A DNA stretch of 64,000 nucleotides from Bradyrhizobium sp. PSBB068 (GCA_016839165.1 CP069300.1:5084001-5148000), one strand, 5' to 3'; positions 53,124 to 62,004 are shown, numbered from the stretch's first letter. The notes: generated by a model from the sequence alone, not told the origin. Made by a program: numbers and translations.

Positions 53124-53938
53124 CAGGCGGCTCCCGCCTGCGTCGACTGGGCATAGCCCTTCATCACCTCGTCCTTCAGCACGCCCCAGATCTCGCGGTG
53201 CAGGGCATGGAAATCCTTCTCCATCCTGATCTCGGCAATGTCGCGCGGCCGCGGCAGCGTGATGCGCCAGTCGCCGATGATGCGCGCCGACGGGCCGGCC
53301 GACATGATCACGACGCGGTCGGCGAGCGCGATCGCCTCCTCGAGGTCGTGGGTGACGAACAGCACCGCCTTGCGGTCGGCGGTCCACAATTCGAGCAGTA
53401 GATTGCCCATGATCTGCCGCGTCTGGGCGTCAAGCGGACCGAACGGCTCGTCCATCAAGAGGATCTTCGGATCGCGGATCAGCACCTGCGCCAGCGCGAC
53501 GCGCTTGCGCTGGCCGCCCGACAGCATATGCGGATAGCGGCTAGCGAAGGCGCCGAGCCCGACCGAGGCCAGCCATTGCTGCGCGCGCGCCAGCGCATCA
53601 GCGCGCGGCGTACCGCGGATCTCGAGCCCGATCGCGACATTGTCGATCGCGGTCTTCCACGGAAACAGCGCGTCGGCCTGGAACAGGTAGCCGGCGTCAC
53701 GGTTCAGGCCGTTCAGCGGCTTGTCGAAGATCCGCGCCGTTCCTGCGGCCGGTTTCAGCAGCCCCGCAGTGACGTTGAGCAGCGTCGACTTCCCGCATCC
53801 GGTCGGGCCGACAATGGCGACGAACTCGCCATGATCAACCGAAAGATCGGCCTGCTCGACCGCGGTATAAACCCGCCCATCCGCCAACCGAAACGCCACC
53901 GTCGCACCGTCAAGTGCGACCGCCGTCGGCTCCGCCAT
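53123..53938 (-). CDS. SsuB/TauB-type ABC transporter ATPase
   Basis: A 271-residue ATPase with Walker A GPTGCGKST, FQADALFPWKT in the Q-loop, signature LSGGQRKRVALAQ, Walker B ILLMDEPFGPLDA and switch VTHDLEEA. ATG 53938 is used; GTG 53944, four bases after GGAGG, is an equally possible start. It forms a pair with the permease and could work with the NMT1-type binding protein at 45808. Confidence 0.9.
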   Translation of the reverse strand: MAEPTAVALDGATVAFRLADGRVYTAVEQADLSVDHGEFVAIVGPTGCGKSTLLNVTAGLLKPAAGTARIFDKPLNGLNRDAGYLFQADALFPWKTAIDNVAIGLEIRGTPRADALARAQQWLASVGLGAFASRYPHMLSGGQRKRVALAQVLIRDPKILLMDEPFGPLDAQTRQIMGNLLLELWTADRKAVLFVTHDLEEAIALADRVVIMSAGPSARIIGDWRITLPRPRDIAEIRMEKDFHALHREIWGVLKDEVMKGYAQSTQAGAA

Positions 53939-54143
53939 TGCCACGATTCCTCCCCGAACTTTCCGAAATGGCTTAGCGGTTCGGGCAGCCAAGTTCAACG
54001 CAGGAAGATGGCGCAGGAGGCGCTGAGAGGACCGCGGTCACGCGGTTTTCAGGCCGACGAGGTTGCGCACTGCGCAACCGGGTTGCCTGTCGCGCCGACT
54101 TCGTCGAGGCTGCGGTCCAAAGCGACGGACAGGGAGATGATAG

Positions 54144-55067
54144 ATGCGGATCGCAGTGGTAGGCGCCGGAGGCGTCGGGGGCGGCTTTGGCGCGGCGCTG
54201 GCGCATGCTGGAGCCGACGTTACCTTTATCGCGCGCGGCACCCACCTCGCCGCCATGCGCAGCGAAGGCCTGAAGGTCCAGGGCGGCCGCGGCGAGACCC
54301 ATCTGGTCCCGACCCAGGCGACCGACGACCCCGCAAGCGTCGGCCCGGTCGATATCGTGCTGTTCTGCGTCAAGCTGTGGGACGTCGAGAGCGCCGGGGC
54401 GCACATCAGGCCGATGGTCGGCCCCGACACCGCGGTGATCCCGCTGCAGAACGGCATCGACGCGCCCGACCGGCTGATCCCGATCCTGGGCCGCGACGCC
54501 GTGATGGGCGGCGTGGCGCAGATTTCGGCCTCGATCATCAAGCCCGGCGTGATCAACCAGGTCGGCACCTTCATGCGCATGATCTTCGGCGAACTCGACG
54601 GCCGCATCACGCCGCGCGGCAAGGCACTGCTCGAGCTCTGCCTGAAAGCCGGCTTCGATGCGACGCTCAGCGAGGCAATCAACACCGAGCTGTGGATGAA
54701 GTTCATCGGCCTCGCCACCAATGCCGGCATGACCGCGGTCACCCGGCTGCCGATCGGCAGGCTGCGCGACGATCCCGACCTGCGTCCGTTGTTCGTCTCC
54801 GCCTGCGAGGAGACCATCGCAGTTGCCCACGCCAGCGGCATCGAGCTGCCAAAAGATGCGCTGGCGAAGGTGCTCGACTTCATCGGACACGCGCCGCCGG
54901 CGATGAAGGCGTCGATGGCGCTTGATCTGGAACGCGGCAACCGGCTCGAGCTGCCCTGGCTGAACGGCAAGGTGGTCGAACTCGGCCGCAAGCTCGGCGT
55001 GCCGACGCCGACCCACGCCATGCTGTATGCCGTGCTGAAGCCCTATGCGATGGGCGCGCCGTCGTAA
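54144..55067 (+). CDS. panE: Ketopantoate reductase family protein (PanE/ApbA)
   Basis: A 307-residue NADPH-dependent reductase. The N-terminal loop is VVGAGGVGGGFGA; LFCVKLWDVE and PLQNGIDA follow, and the C-terminal helical domain has ELWMKFIGLATNAGMTA with the catalytic Lys and LELPWLNGKVVELG. It converts 2-dehydropantoate to pantoate in coenzyme A synthesis, though many genomes have several paralogues with other 2-oxoacid substrates, so the physiological role is not certain. It stands alone. Confidence 0.85.
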   Translation: MRIAVVGAGGVGGGFGAALAHAGADVTFIARGTHLAAMRSEGLKVQGGRGETHLVPTQATDDPASVGPVDIVLFCVKLWDVESAGAHIRPMVGPDTAVIPLQNGIDAPDRLIPILGRDAVMGGVAQISASIIKPGVINQVGTFMRMIFGELDGRITPRGKALLELCLKAGFDATLSEAINTELWMKFIGLATNAGMTAVTRLPIGRLRDDPDLRPLFVSACEETIAVAHASGIELPKDALAKVLDFIGHAPPAMKASMALDLERGNRLELPWLNGKVVELGRKLGVPTPTHAMLYAVLKPYAMGAPS

Positions 55068-55366
55068 GCAGGCCGCCGCGCGAACGCGCGATGCTGCGTT
55101 GGGCGCGACGCAGGGTCAGCCGGAATGTGACCTGCCGGCCCGAAACAGCCATAGGTGTTGATCGGATAACCGTGTAGGCTGCCCTTGCGGTCAGCGTTTG
55201 GCTGACCGAGAGCTGCAATAAGGCGGAGACATGCCGAACTCTCCGCTTGCGACGGTTGGCAGCCTATTCCATCGGCAACCATTGTTTTCGACTCCCGTAT
55301 TCACGCGGCAGCGAATGTGGGCATCCACATGCGACACGCATGACCTAAACATTGATCACAGGGAGA

Positions 55367-55753
55367 ATGACAGTGAGAGCAGAAACCACCGTTGCCTTGT
55401 CCATGCTGGCCGGCGTTGCGATCGGCGCCGTCGCAATCGAAGGACTTCACGCACAATCCACCCCGAAGGCCTATGTCGTCACCGAGGTGGAGGTCCTCGA
55501 TCAGGACGCGCAGAATGCCTATATCCCCAAAGTCACGGAGGTGATCAAGTCGACCGGCGGAACATACCTCGCTCGCGGCGGAACCACCGTCGCGTTCGAG
55601 GGAGAGGCGCCCAAGCGCGTGACCATCACCGTCTATGACAGCCTTGCAAAGGCTCAGGCTTCGCGCAGTTCGGCCGAGTGGAAGGCACTGAGCGCAGAGC
55701 GGAGCAAGGCGATCAAGGCCAGATCTTACGCCACCGAAGGTTTGGCCAACTAA
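55367..55753 (+). CDS. Exported DUF1330 protein
   Basis: A 128-residue protein with an N-terminal hydrophobic stretch (TTVALSMLAGVAIGAVAIEG) that is probably a signal peptide, then a DUF1330 ferredoxin-like fold: AYVVTEVEVLDQDAQNAYI, GGTYLARGG, VTITVYDSLAKAQAS and SSAEWKALS. The family is related to dimeric alpha-beta barrel proteins; function unknown. AGGGAG is only one base from ATG 55367 but well placed for GTG 55373, so the latter may be the true start. Nothing recognisable lies in 55068-55366. Confidence 0.78.
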   Translation: MTVRAETTVALSMLAGVAIGAVAIEGLHAQSTPKAYVVTEVEVLDQDAQNAYIPKVTEVIKSTGGTYLARGGTTVAFEGEAPKRVTITVYDSLAKAQASRSSAEWKALSAERSKAIKARSYATEGLAN

Positions 55754-55784
55754 AGCGCGATAAAGTTAGGTTGAATCAGTTGGG

Positions 55785-55945
55785 CCACGAACCTCTCCCT
55801 TTGGAGAGATCGATTTGCGCAGCAAATCGGGTGAGGGATTACGGTCTATCGAGGGAGCAAGAAGCCCTCACCTGGATTGCTCTGGACGATGCTTCGCATC
55901 GCCGGGCGCAATCCGACCTCGCCCCGGCGGGGAGACGTGAACCGA
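55785..55945. repeat. REP-like palindromic pair after the DUF1330 gene
   Basis: CCTCTCCCTTTGGAGAGAT, GCGCAGCAAATCGGGTGAGGG, a short core, then GCCCTCACC, GATGCTTCGCATC and CCTCGCCCCGGCGGGGAGACG. The arrangement matches the elements at 18483 and 43075 (CTCTCCC, GGGTGAGGG, CCCTCACC in mirrored order). Confidence 0.6.
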
Positions 55946-55990
55946 GGGCGCGCCAGGCCGAGTTAATCAAAACTCATCCCGCTGTAGCCC

Positions 55991-56087
55991 GCGATGAGAT
56001 TGGGTTGAATCGTCATCTCGCTTTGGCTGCTTGTTCGAGCATGAACTTTTAGGAAAACCGCCTCGCACTTTTCCGGATCACGCTCTA
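55991..56087. repeat. 97-base dispersed repeat, copy 1
   Basis: Begins GCGATGAGATTGGGTTGAAT and ends TTCCGGATCACGCTCTA. The same sequence with few changes lies at 60925-61021 in the same orientation. The second half is an imperfect hairpin built on GAGCATGA...GGAAAACCGC and GCACTTTTCCGGATCA. Non-coding. Confidence 0.75.
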
Positions 56088-56179
56088 ATCCCGGAAGCAA
56101 GGCGCCTGTCGACGCTGGACGATGGCGCAGGCAGGCGCCTCTCCGTGTCACGGCCGCGCGAATGGAGCCGCAGCTCCGC

Positions 56180-59100
56180 TCACGCATGCTGGGGCGGGGC
56201 AAGCGTGGCGACCTGGTCGGAATGCACCGTGATTGCCGTGCCGCCATGTCCATCGCTCGCGGCGACGAAGGTGGATGCCATGTAGTTTCCGAGCAGGGCG
56301 ATGCTGGCGGTGTGGATGCCGTCCGAGACCGTGACCGATCCGCCGGCGCTGTTGCCGGCAAAGCCCACGGTTTGCCCGGCCGCAAAATTGATGTTGGCGA
56401 GATCGATCGCGTCGGCGCCCGACATGCCGGCGACGGTGCCGGAGAAGCCGGCGGGGTCGTCGAGCCTCAGCGTCCCGGTGTCCGATGCAAAGGAGATCTG
56501 AGCCGCGCTCGCGGACGCAAGCTCGAGGGTCTGTCCGGCCGGAATGATCGAGGGATCGCTGATCGTGAAGGCGCTGGACCAGGCGCCCCAGACGGTCCCG
56601 TCATTGGCCTTGATCCACAGCGTGTCGGTGCCCGATCCGACGTGATACGCAAGTTGCGAGAGCTGCGAGGCCGAGACGATGTCGTCCTGATTTGCTCCGA
56701 GCGTGACACCGTTCAGCGTGAAGTAGCCGCTCCCGCCGCCGCTATTCCAGACATCATACGATGTCGCGGAACTGCCGAACGGATCCGAATAGCTGAACAG
56801 CGAGGACACAGCGAAGGTCTGGCCTTGAACGGACAGCGTGCTTGAATTGGTCGGGGTGACGACCGGACCGCTATCGACCGGCGCGGTCACGGTGAAGGCA
56901 CTCGACCATGCTCCCCAGACGGTGCCGTCATTCGCGCGGACCCACAGCGTGTCCGCTCCCGAACCGGATTGATAGCTCAGCGACGCCAACTGGGCAGCCG
57001 TGACGTAATTGTCCTGGTTGGTCGACAGCACCGCCCCGTTCAGAACGAAGTGCCCGCCTCCCGTACCCGTGTTCCAGACGTCATATTGGCTCGCAGCGCT
57101 GCTGAACGGATCGCTGTAGGTGAACAGCGACGAGGCCGCATAGCTCTGGCCGTGGGGCGCGATGATGTTCGACACCGCCTCGACGGGCCCGCTGTCGATC
57201 GGAGCATTGACGGTGAAGGCGCTCGACCACGCCCCCCACACCGTGCCGTCATTGGCGCGGATCCAGAGCGTGTCGACGCCGGAGCCGGATTGATAGCTGA
57301 GCGAGGCCAGCTGGGCGGCCGTGATGTAATTGTCCTGCGTGGCCGAAAGTGCCGCTCCGTTCAGAACGAAGTGCCCACCGACGGTGCCGGTATCCCAGAC
57401 ATCATATTCGACGGCCAGGCTGTTGAACGGATCGCTGTAAGTGAACAGCGACGAGGCCGCATAACTCTGACCGTGGGGCGCGGTAATGTTCGACACCGCC
57501 TCGACGGGTCCGCTATCGACCGGGGCTTGAACGGTGAAGGGGTTGGACCAGGCCCCCCAAACCGTGCCGTCATTGGCGCGGATCCAAAGTGTGTCGGTCC
57601 CCGAGCCGGACTGGTAGTTGAGCGAGGCCAGCTGGGCGGCAGTGATGTAATTGTCCTGGTTGGCCGGCAGCGCCACGCCGTTCAGGACGAAGTGCCCACC
57701 GACGGTGCCGGTATCCCAGACATCGTACTCGACGGCGGGGCTGCTGAACGGATCACTGTAGGTAAACAGCGACGAGGCCGCATAGCTCTGGCCGTGGGGC
57801 GCGACGATGTTCGACACCGTCTCGACGGGCCCGTTGTCGACCGGAGCTGCGACGGTGAAGGCGCTCGACCACGCTCCCCACACGGTGCCGTCATTGGCGC
57901 GGATCCAGAGCGTGTCGATCCCGGAGCCGGATTGGTAGCTGAGCGAGGCGAGCTGGGCGGCCGTGATGTAATTGTCCTGTTTGGCCGACAGCGCCACGCC
58001 GTTCAGGACGAAGTGCCCGCCTCCTGTACCCGTGTTCCAGACGTCGTATTGTGTTGCAGGACTGCTGAACGGATCGCTGTAGGTGAACAGCGACGAGGCT
58101 GCATAGCTCTGGCCATGGAACGCGGCGACGTCCGACACCGTCTCAACGGGGCCGTTGTCGACCGGAGCCGTGACTGTGAAAGCGTTCGACCACTGTCCCC
58201 ACACCGTCGAGTCGTTGGCCCGGATCCAGAGCGTGTCCGAGCCCGAGCCCGATTGATAGGTCAATGACGACAGCTGCGCGGCCGTGACGTAATTGTGCTG
58301 GTTGGCGGCAAGCGCCACTCCGTTCAAAACGAAGTGGCCGCCACCGGTGCCGGCGTCCCAGACGTCGTATTGGGCGGCCGCGAAGCCGAACGGGTCGTAA
58401 TAGGTGAACAGCGACGACACGGCAAAGCTCTGGCCGTGCCATGCCGTCACGTCTGCGACCGTCACCACGGGCCCTTCCGGGATTGCCGCAAATTGGGCCC
58501 ATGTGCTCCAGGACACGCCGTTGAACGCCCGCACCCACAGCTGGTCGCTCGCGGGACCGAACTGGTAGGCAATGTTGGACCATTGTGAAGCAGCGACGTC
58601 GACCTCAACCCCGTTCGCCTGCGCCACCCCGCCTACAGTGAAGTGGCCGTTACCGGTGGAGTCCCAAAGCGCATACTCGATCACCGGCAAAGTACCGCTC
58701 GTCACATAGAACATGGACGATGCCGGAAGCGAGGTTTGCACCCGGCCGGTTATGTTGGAGGCGACCACCGTTGGCGCGACGTCGACGGCGCCGGAATTAT
58801 CGATGACGAAGTCGCCGCCCTCACTGGCGATCTGGGTGAGCGATACTTCGAATTGCACATCCCAGTTTTGACCGGGATAGCTGTTTCCCCACGGATTGCG
58901 AACGATGAAATTGCCGGTCGCACTGTCATAGCCGACGACTCCGAAAGCGTGATCCGGGACCAGCTGGATATTTCCGGCGCTGTCATAGGTGTACGGCGAT
59001 GTCGAAGGAATCTCGAGGATGACGTCGTCGTAGCTGGCGAGCGCAGCGATATAGACGGACTTGTTGCTATACCAATTGGACGCGCTGCTCATGTAATAGC

Positions 59101-59947
59101 TGACGCTGGTTGCGTCAGTCAGATTCTCCAGGACATCGGTCGGAGGATCCGCAGAGATGTTGTTGTAGCTGTTGACCGCCGGGTGCCCGATCTGTCCCGT
59201 TGCGCTGAGTTGCGCATACGCCTTCTCCACCAGGGCAACCCACATCGCGGTGGGTTGCTCATTGTAGTTGTGACCGTAGTCGAGTTCGGTCCCATTGACC
59301 GTTGGAAACATGTCGTTGACGGTTTCCCACGTCTCCTGCCCCCCGACATAGAAGCGCACGCCATAGGTGCCGTTTCCATTGTCGACGAACATGGAACTCA
59401 GGACCTGCGGATGAAAGACGACGACGTCGATCAATCCTGACATCAGTTCGCAATCGCCGTCGGCTCCCTGACAGATGTCGTTGACGGTGGCTGCGCCCGC
59501 CGAGGAATACAACGGTCCGACAACCGCGCTGTAGCCCTGCAATGTCCAGCCGTTCGCATCCGGCGGCAAAGTCGGATCCGGGAGATCGGTTCCCAGGAAC
59601 CACTTCCCGAGCAGCTCGGACATCTGCGTCGACGTCGTGCCGACCTGCAGATTGCCGAGCGTGACATGGACCGTACTGCCCCCCGTCAAGGTGGCGTTCG
59701 CCGGATTACCGTCAACGAGCTGGCCGAAAAGATGGGAGACATAGTCCGATGTGGACAGCCCGCTGTTCAGATTGGCCGCAATCACCTGCAGCGAGTTCAG
59801 CTCATTCGCGGTCACGCTGCCGCGATTAGCGACGTTGGCCAGCAAGTCATAGGCTTCGGCGTAAGTGAAAACCCCGTCCGCAGCAAAGTTGAGCATGTCG
59901 GACTTGACGCCGCTGTCGACCAGGGAATTGATCCAGCTTGCAGTCAT
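56180..59947 (-). CDS. Large calpain-like (C2) cysteine protease with tandem 107-residue repeats, probably secreted
   Basis: A 1255-residue protein. Residues 1-125 are helical and polar. Residues about 130-390 resemble a calpain catalytic core: C166 in GADGDCELMSG, the helper motif MWVALVEKAYAQL (235-247), H333 in PDHAFGVVGYD and N351 in VRNPWGN, giving a Cys-His-Asn triad. Residue 391-492 is a diverged repeat; 493-1134 hold six 107-residue units. The last 120 residues (FSGTVAGMSGADAIDLANI, NYMASTFVAASDGHGGT) resemble C-termini of type I secreted proteins. No Sec signal. ATG 59947 follows AAGGA; frame to 60007 is not conserved. No secretion genes nearby. Confidence 0.82.
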   Translation of the reverse strand: MTASWINSLVDSGVKSDMLNFAADGVFTYAEAYDLLANVANRGSVTANELNSLQVIAANLNSGLSTSDYVSHLFGQLVDGNPANATLTGGSTVHVTLGNLQVGTTSTQMSELLGKWFLGTDLPDPTLPPDANGWTLQGYSAVVGPLYSSAGAATVNDICQGADGDCELMSGLIDVVVFHPQVLSSMFVDNGNGTYGVRFYVGGQETWETVNDMFPTVNGTELDYGHNYNEQPTAMWVALVEKAYAQLSATGQIGHPAVNSYNNISADPPTDVLENLTDATSVSYYMSSASNWYSNKSVYIAALASYDDVILEIPSTSPYTYDSAGNIQLVPDHAFGVVGYDSATGNFIVRNPWGNSYPGQNWDVQFEVSLTQIASEGGDFVIDNSGAVDVAPTVVASNITGRVQTSLPASSMFYVTSGTLPVIEYALWDSTGNGHFTVGGVAQANGVEVDVAASQWSNIAYQFGPASDQLWVRAFNGVSWSTWAQFAAIPEGPVVTVADVTAWHGQSFAVSSLFTYYDPFGFAAAQYDVWDAGTGGGHFVLNGVALAANQHNYVTAAQLSSLTYQSGSGSDTLWIRANDSTVWGQWSNAFTVTAPVDNGPVETVSDVAAFHGQSYAASSLFTYSDPFSSPATQYDVWNTGTGGGHFVLNGVALSAKQDNYITAAQLASLSYQSGSGIDTLWIRANDGTVWGAWSSAFTVAAPVDNGPVETVSNIVAPHGQSYAASSLFTYSDPFSSPAVEYDVWDTGTVGGHFVLNGVALPANQDNYITAAQLASLNYQSGSGTDTLWIRANDGTVWGAWSNPFTVQAPVDSGPVEAVSNITAPHGQSYAASSLFTYSDPFNSLAVEYDVWDTGTVGGHFVLNGAALSATQDNYITAAQLASLSYQSGSGVDTLWIRANDGTVWGAWSSAFTVNAPIDSGPVEAVSNIIAPHGQSYAASSLFTYSDPFSSAASQYDVWNTGTGGGHFVLNGAVLSTNQDNYVTAAQLASLSYQSGSGADTLWVRANDGTVWGAWSSAFTVTAPVDSGPVVTPTNSSTLSVQGQTFAVSSLFSYSDPFGSSATSYDVWNSGGGSGYFTLNGVTLGANQDDIVSASQLSQLAYHVGSGTDTLWIKANDGTVWGAWSSAFTISDPSIIPAGQTLELASASAAQISFASDTGTLRLDDPAGFSGTVAGMSGADAIDLANINFAAGQTVGFAGNSAGGSVTVSDGIHTASIALLGNYMASTFVAASDGHGGTAITVHSDQVATLAPPQHA
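56546..58471 (-). repeat. Six in-frame tandem 321-bp repeats in the calpain-like gene
   Basis: Each unit encodes 107 residues of the pattern PVETVSNI.APHGQSYA, SSLFTYSDPF, YDVW.TGT.GGHFVLNG, NYITAAQLASL.YQSGSG, DTLWIRANDGTVWGAWS and FTV.APVDSG. The six units start at 58471, 58150, 57829, 57508, 57187 and 56866. The middle ones are nearly identical, the first and last more diverged, as expected if repeats were gained by unequal exchange in the middle. The number is likely to vary between strains. Confidence 0.9.
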
Positions 59948-60284
59948 GGAATTCCTTCGCAGGTCTTGACGGGCTAAGATTGCTGTCGACCAGGCCGGTC
60001 CTGGCAAGGTCGCATGCGTCCCATCGAGACGAATCCAGCAATGGACTACGTAACTATCGCGTTAGTTGTGGCCGAATTCGAGGCACCTGTCGATCTCGCC
60101 GGATGCAGCCGTCAACGAAGGGAACCCGTATTCTCGTGAAGATTCGTTAACGTCTGCCTGCTACCGCGCCCGCCGCCCAGCATAGCGGTAGGGGCGACAC
60201 CCGATGTCAGGTTCCTGGTTACCGCCTTGGCCCGCGCGCACGCGTTCGGGGACGGCTGGCGCGATGCCCTGAAGGCTTCCTTCC
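59948..60284. other. Intergenic region upstream of the calpain-like gene
   Basis: No gene is seen. The half next to 59948 should carry the promoter of the calpain-like gene. It is less GC-rich around 60040-60140 than the neighbouring genes. Confidence 0.4.
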
Positions 60285-60530
60285 GATGAAGCGCTGCAGC
60301 GCTATCAGGCCGCGCGGCTGACGCGGACCAATGCGACCATGGCGAAGTCGGCCGGGAGCGCCAGGCGCTTCCATAATCCGGCGCCGGCCGACGCCGAAGG
60401 CGCCGAGGCCTATGTCTCGCACGAATGGCGGCCGGACCGCGTGCGCGAACGCTACGGCTGGCTGTTCACCTACGACGCGATGAAGGTACCGGTCTGGCGG
60501 CAGGCGTTCGACCTGCCCGGTGCTCCCGCG
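60285..60530 (+). pseudogene. 3' remnant of an FAD-dependent (salicylate-hydroxylase-like) monooxygenase
   Basis: The plus-strand frame from 60285 reads [20 protein letters not shown], then [38 protein letters not shown] and KVPV. That is the last ~70 residues of class A flavin monooxygenases related to salicylate hydroxylase. The FAD- and NAD-binding parts are absent upstream, and the frame runs past its natural end (about 60497) without the expected stop. It is a decayed gene end, now lying tail-to-tail with a DUF3551 gene. Confidence 0.65.
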
Positions 60531-60800
60531 TCAGCGCGTGTGATGCCGTCCGCGGTGAGCCGAGCGCTTCGGTGGCGGCGGCGGCGCGAAGAAGGGATTC
60601 TCCGAGCACATCGCACCCCGGCCCGACGCTGACGCCTGGCACTGCGGGATCGAAGTGAAGCTGCAATCGATGTAGCTCCCGCCGAACTTGCCCTGAAAGA
60701 CGTGCATGCATACCGGATAGTTCGGATCGTAGGCCTGACCGGCGGCAGGTCCGGCCAGGGCGACCGCAAATCCGGCGATCGCGAACAGTTTCAGGCGCAT
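60531..60800 (-). CDS. DUF3551 small exported protein, copy 1
   Basis: An 89-residue protein with a signal peptide (residues 1-21, cleavage near AAGQA) and the DUF3551 core: [31 protein letters not shown] with four Cys likely paired as disulfides, then NPFF. The tail is rich in Pro, His and Arg. The family is common in Bradyrhizobium and of unknown function. A paralogue lies 218 bases upstream on the same strand. Confidence 0.8.
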   Translation of the reverse strand: MRLKLFAIAGFAVALAGPAAGQAYDPNYPVCMHVFQGKFGGSYIDCSFTSIPQCQASASGRGAMCSENPFFAPPPPPKRSAHRGRHHTR

Positions 60801-60924
60801 CGGTCTGTCCTTGTCGTGGCGGGAGGTTCCTCACAACTGCCGGAGTTAGTCAACATCACTGCCGGCGCGACGGCCATGCAGATCATCACGGGCAAACGAC
60901 GTGCCGATGCGCAAGCGCTACAGC

Positions 60925-61021
60925 GCGATGAGATCAGGTTGAATCGTCATGGCGCTTGAGCTCGCTGTTTGAGCATGATCTTTTCGGAAAACCGCTTCGC
61001 ACTTTTCCGGATCATGCTCTA
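60925..61021. repeat. 97-base dispersed repeat, copy 2
   Basis: Second copy of the element at 55991-56087, same orientation, with the hairpin GAGCATGATC...GGAAAACCGC / GCACTTTTCCGGATCATGCTC better preserved. Its end supplies the TAG stop of the neighbouring DUF3551 gene (61019-61021), so insertion may have reshaped that gene's C-terminus. Confidence 0.75.
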
Positions 61022-61291
61022 GGTGGCAGGTTGGCGGTGTCGCTTGCTCCGCTCTCTGGGCTGCGTTTTCGGGCCCTTGTAGAAGGGATTGACCGAACAC
61101 GTCGCCGATCGTCCCGAGGCTGTTGCCTGACACTGCGGAAGCGACGTGAAGCTGCAATCGATGTACTCGGGCGTCAGCCGGCCGCCATAGACCTCCATGC
61201 AAACCGGATAGTTCGGATCGTACATTTGCGCGGCGGCGGGCCCGGCGAGGCAGACGCCGACGGCGGCGATGATGGTGAATTTCAAGCGCAT
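61019..61291 (-). CDS. DUF3551 small exported protein, copy 2
   Basis: A 90-residue paralogue of the protein at 60531. Signal peptide residues 1-22 (cleavage near AAAQM), then [33 protein letters not shown] and NPFYKGP. The four Cys positions match the other copy. The stop codon lies inside a dispersed repeat. Function unknown. Confidence 0.8.
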   Translation of the reverse strand: MRLKFTIIAAVGVCLAGPAAAQMYDPNYPVCMEVYGGRLTPEYIDCSFTSLPQCQATASGRSATCSVNPFYKGPKTQPRERSKRHRQPAT

Positions 61292-61332
61292 CGAATGCTC
61301 CTCAAGCTTGGGTCTCGAACGCCGGGGCGTGG

Positions 61333-62004
61333 CTAGCGCTGTTCGCCGGCCGGCTTGCCGTCGTCCTCACCCAGACAGCGGATCATGAAAGCCGTTGTGT
61401 CCCGCGGCAGCACCTGTGCGGCGCGTGCCTTGAGACGGCATTCGAGCTGCGCGATCTGGCGCGCCCGCTGCCGTTCCGACGGCAATGCTGATTGCCGCAA
61501 CCGCCGCAAGGTCATCGGTGAGCCATCCGACTCGAAGCTCAGCTCGTATTTCTTGCCGTTCTGGTCGGTGGCAGCGCAGGCAACGGTCGACACCTGCCGC
61601 GTGATGAAGCTTCCGACCTGGCGGCAGGAGCCGGTCGACATCTCGACCAGCGGCACCGGCAGTCCATCGACACGCGGGCGGTCGCTCGACTTCAGCAACA
61701 TGCGATCGACCGCGAGCTCGAACAGATTGTCCTGGGTGCGCTCGGTGCTCTCGCCGGAGAACGAGACGATGTGGCTCTTGTCGGCGGGATCGTCGAGCAC
61801 CACGGTGAATTCGGAGCGGCCGCGCAGCGTGTGGAAATAGGCCACCGCCTTGCAGGTGTAGCTGCGGCCGGCAATGCTGACATTGCGGCAGGTGCCCGAC
61901 ATCAACGCATAAAGGTCGACGTCATAGACCGGGCCCGCGGCGACAGCGAGCGCCGGCCAGCAGACAATGGAAACCGCAATCAATTGAGCGAAACGGGAGA
62001 TCAT
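61333..62004 (-). CDS. Exported hypothetical protein
   Basis: A 223-residue protein with a signal peptide (MISRFAQLIAVSIVCWPALAVAAG, residues 1-23). The mature part shows TCRNVSIAGRSYTCKAVAYFHT, GRSEFTVVLDD, SFITRQVSTVACAAT and a last basic helical part (RQRARQIAQLECRLKARA) ending with DTTAFMIRCLGEDD. Several Cys pairs fit a periplasmic protein. I do not recognise the family. ATG 62004 is chosen for the signal peptide; ATG 62043 is possible. Confidence 0.68.
   Translation of the reverse strand: MISRFAQLIAVSIVCWPALAVAAGPVYDVDLYALMSGTCRNVSIAGRSYTCKAVAYFHTLRGRSEFTVVLDDPADKSHIVSFSGESTERTQDNLFELAVDRMLLKSSDRPRVDGLPVPLVEMSTGSCRQVGSFITRQVSTVACAATDQNGKKYELSFESDGSPMTLRRLRQSALPSERQRARQIAQLECRLKARAAQVLPRDTTAFMIRCLGEDDGKPAGEQR

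Noticed and set aside
50698..53154. An 818-codon minus frame spanning the XRE and GNAT genes
   Set aside because: It overlaps several genes with clear domains on both strands and has no protein-like segment of its own.
56969..58267. A 432-codon plus-strand frame with regular repeats inside the calpain-like gene
   Set aside because: It is the antisense image of the 107-residue repeats; the minus strand carries the conserved catalytic core and repeat motif.
56546..58471. Regular 321-base period considered as a CRISPR array or minisatellite
   Set aside because: Units are far too long, similar over their full length without variable spacers, and in frame with a large gene.
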